From Anaerolineales bacterium (GTDB lineage: Bacteria > Chloroflexota > Anaerolineae > 4572-78 > J111), in assembly GCA_020634935.1 (NCBI GenBank), contig JACKAT010000016.1:38744-102743 (forward strand): 64,000 bases of DNA, in the 5' to 3' direction. Made by a program: the position numbers and the translations under genes. Positions 17,995-26,400 of the stretch are shown here, piece by piece. Position 1 is the first letter of the stretch; each line of letters begins with the position of its first letter. The notes below the pieces were generated by a model. The model ran no database searches. It worked only from the letters and a program-made list of their open reading frames with translations, and was not told where the DNA came from.

Positions 17995-18118
17995 TAGCCC
18001 CTACGTGACCGTAGGGATATTGTTAAAACTGCCCGGTTTCTATAGAGCTTCTCGATGGAAAGGTAAAAAAGACCCGGAACGAATACGCTGAATTCCAAAA
18101 ATGCCATACCAACATCAA

Positions 18119-19201
18119 TCAAACCGATAGCTCGGCCTTGGCGACCACCTGTAGTTGCACGTAATCAGGGTACGGCGAAATATCGGCCAAGTCATGTTCA
18201 AAAATAACCAGATTGCCCCTTTGCTCAACTTCACGAAAGCCGCCGAATCGATAGGTGATATTCATCATCCGATTCCGATCCGTGGGGACAAACTCGGCCT
18301 GTAAACGAACATGGTTGGCCTGGGCCAGATTCATGATGTAACTCAGCATTATCGAGCCGACGCCTCGGGACATGACCCGGCAAGACATCAACAGCAGCTT
18401 TATGGTCCATATCTCCGGCTGGCATTCGACGAGTACCAGCCCGATGTGGCCATAACTACCATACCGATCTTCCAAACGCGCCATTAACAGTTGGTGCTGG
18501 TCGGATTGGCTAAAATGTTTGAGTTCATCGTAAGAATAGGTGTAGCCGGTGGCATTCAGTTGGTGCGTACGCACGGTTAACTCTTCAGCCCGCTGCAAGT
18601 CATCGGCTGTAGCCGGAAAGATTTCCATCACCATGTTCAGGGAGGTCAGAAATTCCTGTTTAGGGCCGGCAAATTCCTCTTCGGCCTGGTTCCGAACGAT
18701 ATCATTGAGATACATGCTGCGCCGCAGTTTTGAATCTTTAGTGATGAAGCGCGGCTTCATTTCAGGCCGGTCTAACAATGTATCCAATTCAGCGGCATCG
18801 ATGCAGAGGACCTTTGGCAGCGAAAAATTGACTTCAGCCCGTTCAAAGGGCTGATCATCAATAAAGGCGATTGAGTCGAGCCCGATATTGATGGCACTGG
18901 CAATGGTTTCGACAGATGACGCCTTTGAGCCCCAATTGATTTGGGGATAGAGAAAGTAATCTTGCAGCCCCAATTCTTGAAGCTTGGCCATCGCCAAGTG
19001 GTGTTCGTTTTTACTGGCAATCGATTGCAGAACACCTCGCTCGTCTAATGTTTTGATAATATCAAGCACATTGTCTCGCAAAAAAACATTGTCATCTTCA
19101 ATTAAAGTGCCATGCCAGAGCGTGTTATCAAGGTCCCAAACTAAGCATTTGATGCTCTTCGACTGTTTGCCATCGGCTTTTGTGCTGACAGGATTATTCA
19201 T
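18119..19201 (-). CDS. fkbH: FkbH-like HAD-superfamily glyceryl-ACP synthase
   Basis: The start at ATG 19201 is supported by AGAAGGTG five bases upstream. Residues ~17-150 form a HAD domain with CLVWDLDNTLWHGTL (nucleophile Asp ~23, Asp ~25), then SIASKNEH and SIAFIDDQPFERAEV. Residues ~190-330 resemble a GNAT-like half with RTHQLNATGYTYS. This two-part build is diagnostic for FkbH. In the family it takes a three-carbon unit from 1,3-bisphosphoglycerate, dephosphorylates it and loads glyceryl on a carrier protein. With the ACP (20818), acyl-CoA dehydrogenase (19484) and hydroxyacyl dehydrogenase (21086) it forms the hydroxy/methoxymalonyl-ACP pathway. An inserted MITE (19287-19418) separates it from the dehydrogenase gene. 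Confidence 0.88.
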   Translation of the reverse strand: MNNPVSTKADGKQSKSIKCLVWDLDNTLWHGTLIEDDNVFLRDNVLDIIKTLDERGVLQSIASKNEHHLAMAKLQELGLQDYFLYPQINWGSKASSVETIASAINIGLDSIAFIDDQPFERAEVNFSLPKVLCIDAAELDTLLDRPEMKPRFITKDSKLRRSMYLNDIVRNQAEEEFAGPKQEFLTSLNMVMEIFPATADDLQRAEELTVRTHQLNATGYTYSYDELKHFSQSDQHQLLMARLEDRYGSYGHIGLVLVECQPEIWTIKLLLMSCRVMSRGVGSIMLSYIMNLAQANHVRLQAEFVPTDRNRMMNITYRFGGFREVEQRGNLVIFEHDLADISPYPDYVQLQVVAKAELSV

Positions 19202-19286
19202 AATTTCACCTTCTACTTTTGAATGACCTGGTTCAATTGAGTTCAACCCTGAGACAGAATTGACAAGATCAAAAAGATTTTTACCT

Positions 19287-19418
19287 TATGAGTTACGCAG
19301 TTCAAAAGGCGACAGTCACTTTTGGCCAAAAATAAACATCCGATTAGACCAAACAAGTCGATTTATCACGTCTAAGTGACTGTCACCTGGTTCGATACCC
19401 CCAACTGCGTAAGTCCTA
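19287..19418. mobile_element. 132-bp miniature inverted-repeat element, copy 2
   Basis: The same length and ends as the copy at 14413-14544, with the core in opposite orientation. The 16-bp ends read TATGAGTTACGCAGTT and, reversed, TAGGACTTACGCAGTT. The direct repeat TACCT flanks it (19282-19286 and 19419-19423), an independent 5-bp target duplication. The inner GTGACAGTCAC / GTGACTGTCAC pair is kept. It sits between the FkbI-like and FkbH-like genes of one presumed operon, where it could supply a terminator-like structure or alter transcript stability. Confidence 0.87.
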
Positions 19419-19483
19419 TACCTATTTTTATCTTTCAAATTCTGCTCAAGATTCTGTCCGCTTTGATCATTTCCGAACTAAGG

Positions 19484-20608
19484 TTAATAACTATATTCAG
19501 CAATTTTGACTTGGTGGATCTGGGTCGTCCCTTCGATCATTTCCATAATTTTGGCGTCGCGCAGGTGTCTTTGGACCGGATGCGACTCTTGAAAACCGAT
19601 GGCTCCATGAATTTGGACGGCATCATTGGCGGTGCGCGTGGCCGTTGTCGAGGCAAAATATTTGGCTACCATTGTTTCTACAAAGGAGTTCGCATCTCTG
19701 GCGTCGGTTAGATAGCCGGCCTGGAAGCATAGCAACCTGGCCGCTTTGACATTCACGATCATATCGGTGATCATATGCCGGATCAATTGGTGCTCTTTCA
19801 GGTACACCCCCGACTGTTTGCGGGTACTGGTGTGCTCAAGACAGGCATCCAGACACGCCTGGGCAATGCCAACACACCCCCAGGCAATGCTGTAGCGGCC
19901 CAGGTTAAGGGCGGCAAATGCCACCGGCGCCAAACCAAAGCCTACGGCCCCAACCAAATTCTCTTGCGGAACCCGACAATCTTTCATGGATATTTCCGCC
20001 AGCATGGTCGCTCTCAGCCCGCTCAAATCCGACATCGGTTTGGTGGAGAAACCTGGCGTTTCTCGCTCGACTAAAAAAGCACACAGCCGGCCTTGATATT
20101 GGCCCAGCACCAGAAAAAGATGGGAAATTTGACCGAGCGAGATCCACTGCTTATAGCCATTTAAGATGTAAGTATCACCATCGAGCGTTGCGGTGGTCCC
20201 CACCTCTTTGAGGTCCGTACCCGCTTCCGGCTCGGTCAGGGCTAAAGAGGTGATCACCTCACCCGCGGCGATCTTAGCCAGCCAGCGATCTTTTTGAGCG
20301 TCATTGCCCCACCGCTGAATCGTATAGCCGATCATATTCTGCAGCATAACCAACCCTCTCACCGATGACGATCCTCGGGCCAGTTCTTCGTTAAGGACGC
20401 CATAGGTGATCATATCCATCTCTTGACCGCCATAGGCTTTGGGTAACACCGCCCCAAAATACCCCTGCTCGGCCAGTTTGACGATTAGATCAGCGGGTAA
20501 ACGTTGTTCTTGCTCGTAGCAATGGGCATTGGGGGCAATCTCGGCCTCAACAAAAGCGCGGAAGGCGGCTTGGGTTTCTTTTTGCTCGGCGGTTAAGTCA
20601 ATTTTCAT
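19484..20608 (-). CDS. fkbI: FkbI-like acyl-CoA dehydrogenase
   Basis: A 374-residue FAD enzyme of the acyl-CoA dehydrogenase fold: LALTEPEAGTDL (~130-141) and YKQWISLGQISHLFLVLG (~160) in the flavin domain, then HGAIGFQESHPVQRHLRDAK and IMEMIEGTTQIHQVKIAEY near the C terminus. The ATG at 20608 follows AGGAG at good spacing. In the FkbH-type pathway this enzyme oxidises the glyceryl/hydroxyacyl-ACP intermediate on the way to hydroxymalonyl-ACP. Linkage to an FkbH, a dedicated ACP and an FkbK-like enzyme makes that role more likely than fatty acid oxidation. The 209-base gap to the ACP gene shows no recognisable feature. Confidence 0.85.
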   Translation of the reverse strand: MKIDLTAEQKETQAAFRAFVEAEIAPNAHCYEQEQRLPADLIVKLAEQGYFGAVLPKAYGGQEMDMITYGVLNEELARGSSSVRGLVMLQNMIGYTIQRWGNDAQKDRWLAKIAAGEVITSLALTEPEAGTDLKEVGTTATLDGDTYILNGYKQWISLGQISHLFLVLGQYQGRLCAFLVERETPGFSTKPMSDLSGLRATMLAEISMKDCRVPQENLVGAVGFGLAPVAFAALNLGRYSIAWGCVGIAQACLDACLEHTSTRKQSGVYLKEHQLIRHMITDMIVNVKAARLLCFQAGYLTDARDANSFVETMVAKYFASTTATRTANDAVQIHGAIGFQESHPVQRHLRDAKIMEMIEGTTQIHQVKIAEYSY

Positions 20609-20817
20609 TGCATTACTCCTGGGATGTGTCCAAATTTTTACCGCAGATCAGACAATCGGCGGGCTTAATCAATAGTGATCAAGAACCGAGCACCTGATCG
20701 GCTGAATAAAAGTATCTATTCATGTGATTGACGCTTAATCGCAGACATTGCAGCATTATAGACCCCATCGCGTGATCGAATGAGCCAAAGCGCCAATCAC
20801 CTGATCTTAAATTTAGC

Positions 20818-21063
20818 TTAGGCTAGTGAGGCCGATTTCCGTTCAACTAACTCATTCAAAGCGTTAATTGACCTAAAATTATCCAGCTTCAGATCCTCAT
20901 TGCCAAGGGTAATACCAAATTCACCTTCAACGAATAGCACTAACTGCATGGCAAAAAGTGAATTGACAAAGCCGTTGGCAAAGATATCGACATCGTCCTG
21001 TAATTCATGATTTTTAATGTGTCGCCCCAAAAATTCTCTGATTTTGGCTTTATTTCCATCCAT
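20818..21063 (-). CDS. fkbJ: Stand-alone acyl carrier protein of the extender-unit pathway (FkbJ-like)
   Basis: An 81-residue carrier protein. ATG 21063 with AAGGTAGG upstream is preferred over the longer frame from 21201, which would overlap the FkbK-like gene. The phosphopantetheine site is the Ser in DIFANGFVNSLFAMQLVLFV; the VNSLFAMQLV version (Asn before Ser) is typical of ACPs that work with FkbH. The tail VERKSASLA is short. It starts 22 bases after the FkbK-like gene, so the two are co-transcribed. It should carry the glyceryl unit and its oxidised forms to an acyltransferase of the polyketide synthases. Confidence 0.85.
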   Translation of the reverse strand: MDGNKAKIREFLGRHIKNHELQDDVDIFANGFVNSLFAMQLVLFVEGEFGITLGNEDLKLDNFRSINALNELVERKSASLA

Positions 21064-21085
21064 AATGGGATATAACCTACCTTTC

Positions 21086-21958
21086 TTATTGATTGGGATT
21101 GCTATCTGGGTAACTATAAAATCCTTGTCCACTTTTCCGCCCGTACAACCCGGCATCGACCATCTTTTTGAGCAGCGGGCAGGGGCGGTATTTGCTGTCA
21201 TTAAAGCTCTCGTAGAGCACCTCGACCGAGTAGAGAATGGTGTCTAAACCAATCAAATCGGCCGTTTCCAACGGCCCCATTTTGTGACCGAAACAGAGTT
21301 TGAAGATCCGATCCACATCTTCGGCCGAAGCCACCTGCTCTTGCAGCAGGTAGACGGCTTCGTTGATGGTCAACATGAGCACCCGATTTGAGACAAAGCC
21401 CGGCGAGTCATTGACAATAATCGCTTCTTTATTCATTTGGGTTAGCAAGCGGGTGGTAATTTCCATCGTTTTATCAGAAGTATGATAACCACGGATCACT
21501 TCTACAGCCGGTTTCAATGGCACCGGATTCATGAAATGAATGCCCACCACTTGCGACGCGCGTTTGGTTGTCGAAGCCAGCCGGGTGATGGAAATAGCCG
21601 AGGTATTCGCAGCGAAAACACACTGTTCCGGACAAATCGCGTCGAGTTGGGGGTAAATCTCTTGCTTAATCGCCCATTTTTCGGTACTGTTTTCAATTAC
21701 ATAATCCACCTTCGCCAGCGACTCATAATCGGTGGTAAAATTGATCCGCGCCAGAATCTCATCCGGACTGTCTGTTAACGCGCTTTTGGTAAAAAAACTG
21801 TGGAAGCGGATATTTTGCTTGATTTCCCGCTTCGCCTGCTCCAAGATATCGGACGATACGTCCAGTAATACCACGTGATGCCCGGTCTGAGCCAGATTCT
21901 GGGATACGCCTCGGCCCATTACGCCGGCGCCCACAACGCCTACTGTTTGAATATCCAT
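21086..21958 (-). CDS. fkbK: FkbK-like 3-hydroxyacyl-CoA dehydrogenase
   Basis: An NAD-dependent dehydrogenase of 290 residues. Rossmann motif VGVVGAGVMGRGVSQNLA at the N terminus, VIENSTEKWAIKQEIYPQL, then FAANTSAISITRLA, GIHFMNPVPLKPAVEVI and SPGFVSNRVLMLTINEAV, all standard for the 3-hydroxyacyl-CoA dehydrogenase family, with the helical C-terminal domain (GPLETADLIGLDTI). The ATG at 21958 has AAGGTG upstream and is preferred over the GTG at 21967. Its place next to the ACP and FkbH/FkbI homologues assigns it to oxidation of glyceryl-ACP toward hydroxymalonyl-ACP. It lies downstream of the sulfotransferase gene with a gap of 43 bases. Confidence 0.85.
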   Translation of the reverse strand: MDIQTVGVVGAGVMGRGVSQNLAQTGHHVVLLDVSSDILEQAKREIKQNIRFHSFFTKSALTDSPDEILARINFTTDYESLAKVDYVIENSTEKWAIKQEIYPQLDAICPEQCVFAANTSAISITRLASTTKRASQVVGIHFMNPVPLKPAVEVIRGYHTSDKTMEITTRLLTQMNKEAIIVNDSPGFVSNRVLMLTINEAVYLLQEQVASAEDVDRIFKLCFGHKMGPLETADLIGLDTILYSVEVLYESFNDSKYRPCPLLKKMVDAGLYGRKSGQGFYSYPDSNPNQ

Positions 21959-22001
21959 CGGTTTCACCTTTCCGATTTTTCGATTTTGAAGGCGCTCGCG
22001 C

Positions 22002-23435
22002 TTAAAAAGAACGCTGCGCCCGAACTTTTGTGCCAGTGCCGTTAGTCAACACCTGATTCGGGTTTCTAAAGGTTTGGTTGTACGCCTCAAAAGCTTTATC
22101 CACGGCGGCGTTATCCAGACCAAACTCCTCCAGTGAATAGCGTGGTTTACCATGCTTGTGCTGCCGGTTTTGAGACAAATAGTCCTGCATGTTAGCCCGG
22201 AATTCGTCGGTCATTTGATAGCCAAAGTGGTCATAGATTTGCTCAATAGTACCAATCGGGTCAGCCGTTAGATCCTCGTACATAATGTGCATCGCTCTTT
22301 GGGCCATGTCACTATTTTGGTTATGAAATTGAAGCACAAGCTCACCGGCCGTTTTGAGGAAGTGTAAAACCCTCTGACCATGCCGCTGCGAGTCAAGTTT
22401 GTCGAAATCGATCCTAAACGCGTTGGCAACCAGGTTGAGTTTGCAGGCCGAAGCGACAACCGACCGTGGATCGCGATGAGTGAAAATCAAGTTAGCATCA
22501 GCAAACTCTTGGCACAGCGCCGACAGGAAGTAGGCATGCGTGGGCGTTTTGAGCACCCAATGAGATGCCGGAGCATAGGTTGAAGACATAATTTGCAGCC
22601 AGGCTTTCAGATATCTGTACATATAGGTTTTATCTTCAGCCTCATTGAGAATCCACTGCCGATAACTTTCATCTTCGCCAACATAGGTTCCGCCAATATT
22701 GTTCCAGGTACAATCTCGCAGTAACTGAACTTCTTCATCGATATTGGTTGGGCTAGTTTCATGATAGCGGTTAACCACATCCAAATAGTCGGGCGAAACC
22801 TTAGCGATAGAGTCAAAGCCTTTTTGCACCAAGGCTATTCTTGGGTCACTCATACTATCAATATCGGCTTTTGTAGGCGGCTTTGGAGCTGGATCGGTTC
22901 TCATTTCCCACAGAAAGGGCGACCGAGCATTGGGGTCTGTAGCCAGCAAACGCTGTAGAAAAGAACTGCCTGATCGGGGAAATCCAGAAATGATTAAAGG
23001 ACGGCGAATTGGCTCCTGTAACACCTCCGGATGTTGTCTGGCATAATCAAGCACTTGCTGTCGATGTTGTAGCCGGTTTTTGATCTCTCGCTTGGTGAGG
23101 ATTTTGCCGACCGGCGACAGGATCGAGTCGGGCGCTTCAAGGCCGCGAAAAAGGGCTTGCAGCCCATGAATTTCAGAGGGGGTATTGGGACTGCCATAAA
23201 CCTCATGTTCGGCGATCTTAAAGGCCATAATTTGCGGTTCGAATGTCGCCGGATCGAGCCGAAATAGGGGCTGACCCAAAACGGCTTCGTAAATTTTACT
23301 AACCCGGTTAATTAAGCGCACGAAGCCGCGGAGTTGAATCAAGCTGTTAGGATTGTCTTTTTGAGGACGCCAGGCCAGCCACAAGCCCAAAATAGCGGTC
23401 CCGACAACCACAAGTAGTACCCGTATAATACGCAT
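22002..23435 (-). CDS. Membrane-anchored sulfotransferase next to the PKS
   Basis: A 477-residue protein with one N-terminal hydrophobic segment (VLLVVVGTAILGLWLAW, ~6-22). The PAPS loop is PLIISGFPRSGSSFLQRLLA (~147-166), and the later motif ANLIFTHRDPRSVVASACKL matches the 3'-phosphate site. HWVLKTPTHAYFLSAL is also family-typical (Sulfotransfer_3 group). The gene begins 31 bases after the last megasynthase gene in the same direction and precedes the FkbK/J/I/H genes, so it belongs to the cluster. It may sulfate a hydroxyl of the released or still-bound polyketide; the KR-derived hydroxyl of the last module is a candidate. The membrane anchor suggests action at the membrane, perhaps just before export. 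Confidence 0.82.
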   Translation of the reverse strand: MRIIRVLLVVVGTAILGLWLAWRPQKDNPNSLIQLRGFVRLINRVSKIYEAVLGQPLFRLDPATFEPQIMAFKIAEHEVYGSPNTPSEIHGLQALFRGLEAPDSILSPVGKILTKREIKNRLQHRQQVLDYARQHPEVLQEPIRRPLIISGFPRSGSSFLQRLLATDPNARSPFLWEMRTDPAPKPPTKADIDSMSDPRIALVQKGFDSIAKVSPDYLDVVNRYHETSPTNIDEEVQLLRDCTWNNIGGTYVGEDESYRQWILNEAEDKTYMYRYLKAWLQIMSSTYAPASHWVLKTPTHAYFLSALCQEFADANLIFTHRDPRSVVASACKLNLVANAFRIDFDKLDSQRHGQRVLHFLKTAGELVLQFHNQNSDMAQRAMHIMYEDLTADPIGTIEQIYDHFGYQMTDEFRANMQDYLSQNRQHKHGKPRYSLEEFGLDNAAVDKAFEAYNQTFRNPNQVLTNGTGTKVRAQRSF

Positions 23436-23466
23436 GTTCTAATTACTCCTTTATTAACAAAAAATG

Positions 23467-26400
23467 TTACGATTTAACCTGAATAGGAAGCGTGGGCTGG
23501 TGATCTTGTTCCAGAGCTTTGTCGATACAATCATTCAAAACTTTAGCGGTTTGTTCAACAAAAGGTTCAACGAGCATGCCGCCCGGATAGACCGGTATAG
23601 TTTGAGTGTCTACACCGACAGTGGTCAGGTTGTCCCAGCCTACTTCTGGCCCTTGATGGCGACTATACTCTTGTATCGGACAAAAATGGGTAATTTGACC
23701 CGTATAAACCTTGGGGCTGTAATAGAGTACCGCTCGATCGTTGATCTCCCAGAGCTGGCTTGGTCTTATATTATGTCCACTGCGCTCGAAATAGTTAGAA
23801 TCGAATCTTGACCGGATCAGGCCATACCAGACTCGCCCCCGATGCTTGACCACTTTGGCCTTTTCGGTTAGAAATACCCATTTCCCCTTCGTGTCTAGTT
23901 GAAAAAAGTTACGAAATTGGAATCCGGCTTTTTGTATCCAATAAACAGCCTCGGAGAATGAGCGCACGGTCATTTTTGACCAGTTGTAGGTTTCAAACAA
24001 AGCCAACATAGCCACTTTTTGACCCTCGGCCTCGAGCTGCTGAGCCATCTCCAAGGCCACAGTGCCCCCCATACAATAGCCACCCAACAGATAGGGGCCT
24101 TCAGGTTGAACGGTTTTGATTTCTTTAAGATACAGCGCGGCCATATCCTCAACCGTGGTTAGTAACGGTTCGCTGCCATCCAAGCCTTGCGATTGCAGCC
24201 CGTAAACCGGTTGATCCGGGCCTAAATAGCGCGTCAAATCCCGATAAAGCAAAACATTGCCGCCAGCCGCGTGAACACAAAAGAGAGGCGGTTTGGAACC
24301 GTTGGGCTGAATCGGCACCAGAGAAGACCAAGATACCGAGGGAGCCATATCGCCGCCCATAATCGCCGCCAATTTCGCCACGGTAGTGGCCTCCATTAGC
24401 GTCGCCAGCGGTAATTTTTTACCCAATACCTTCTCGATTTGCGCAAAGATGCGCAGCGCTAGCAACGAGTTGCCGCCCAGATCAAAGAAATCATCATGAA
24501 TACCGATCTGCTCAACGCCCAGCAGCTCTTGCCAGATGTCGGCAATCTTCTGCTCGATCTCATTTCGGGGAGCCACGTATGTAGACTGTAACCCCGATCG
24601 GGCCTGACTTGATAACCCCTGGGTTCTCGTAGCGGAGGCTCGATCTGACCGGGCAGCGACCTGCTTGACCCACTGGTTGATTCTGGCCTCTAAATCTCCG
24701 GTTGAGACCACCACCTGCCTGCCGCTGCCCATCGAAGCAGCTAAAATCCGCGTAAAGGTTTCGATCCCTTCGGTTGGGGTTAAACGCATTTCAGCTAACG
24801 CCGAGACATTAGCCAAGCTTTTTTCAGCAAGGTCGGTGAAGCGCCAGCCATCCCAATTGACACTGATCCATGGCTTGTCACTTATCCGGTTATGCTTTTG
24901 CACAAACGCATCTATAAAAAGATTGGCGGCTGCATAAGCGCCGTAGCCCACGCCGCCCAGGATCGAGGCCAAAGACGAGGTCAATAAACAAAAATCGATG
25001 GCTTTATCCTGCAACACCCGTTCTAAGACCACCAACCCGCGCCCTTTAGATTGAAACTGAGGTTCGCATTCTGTTCGGCTCATCTCTTGCAGCGGCGTCA
25101 TTTTGACCACGCCGGCGGCATGGATCACCCCGTTGAGCTGCCCAAAGCGCTGGTACGTCTGGGTGATTACGGCTTCCATCTGCGGCAAGTCGGCCACATC
25201 GGCGCTGAGGACTAAGACCTTGGCGCCCGCCTCTTCCAGCGCCCGAACTTGATTGATCTTGCGGCTGATCGGGTCTTGATCGTCATGGGTTTCTAACCAG
25301 CGCGCCCATTCTGTCCGGTCGGGCAGGGGCGTCCGTGCGGTTAGAATCAGTTTGGCTTTGACCGTTTGAGCCAGATATTCGGCTAAGGCCAAGCCAATGC
25401 CGCCCAAGCCGCCCGTGATCAAATACACCCCCTCGTCTCGCAAGCCCGCCAGGCTGGCCGGCGAGCCTTCCAACCGCATCGGGTCGAAAGTTTGAATCCA
25501 CCGTTCTATGTCGCGATAAGCCACGACCGGTTCAACCGACTCCGTCACCAGTTCGGCCAGTAAGCTGTCAATTAGCGTTTGCGGCGGCTGTTGGCCTGCG
25601 GCCGGCAGGACCAGATCGATATTCCGGCAACGGATGTGGTGATATTCCTGGGGAATAACCCGACAGAGACCCAGGATAGTGGCCTTGGCCGGCGATAGGG
25701 CTTCATCGCCGCGCACATTGTGCAGTTGGGTTGAGATCACCTCGAGTTCTGAAGGCCGGGTTATTTGCTGGCTACCTAACGCCTGAGTTAGGTAGAGGAG
25801 GCTGTAGAAACCCAAGTTCTGGGCCGCTTCATCCCAACCGGAGGCTGATGAGGTTTCGTTATCGGACGTTACACTCCAAAAATGAACCATCTTATCAGGA
25901 AGCTGGTTTAACGCCTTAAGTTCGGCCAGTAACCGTTCGTAGTCTGCTCCTACTTGAGGGTTAATGGTATAATCGCCGGCTGTAATTTGCTCAAACGTCT
26001 GCCCGATCCGGACAGTAATGACAGCCTGATCTGCTTGGCTCAACTGGTCTAATACGGTTAAGCCGACCTGACCGTTGTCCAGGAACAGCAGCCAGGTGAG
26101 TTTTTGACTAGCTAAAGCTGTCTCAGGGCTGGCTGAAGTTAACGCCTGTTGTTTCCAAACAGGCTCATAGAACCAGTCGGCCATGTCCGATTTTTTGGCC
26201 AAAACTCTGGGTTCGGGCTTGGCTTCGTAAGTTCGTCCACGCGGCTCGATCCAGTAGCGCTGCCGCTCAAAGGGGTAAGTCGGCAAAGGTACTCGCTGCC
26301 GCTCCTCCTCTACGTATAATTTTAACCAATCCACTTTGACGCCACTTAGCCAGAGACGGCCCAAGGTGGTTAACAGGAATTCAACATCTGAGGACCGTTC

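Noticed and set aside
21064..21201. N-terminal extension of the carrier protein gene by 46 codons
   Set aside because: It would overlap the FkbK-like coding region and ignores the AAGGTAGG site before the ATG at 21063; carrier proteins of this type are about 80 residues long.
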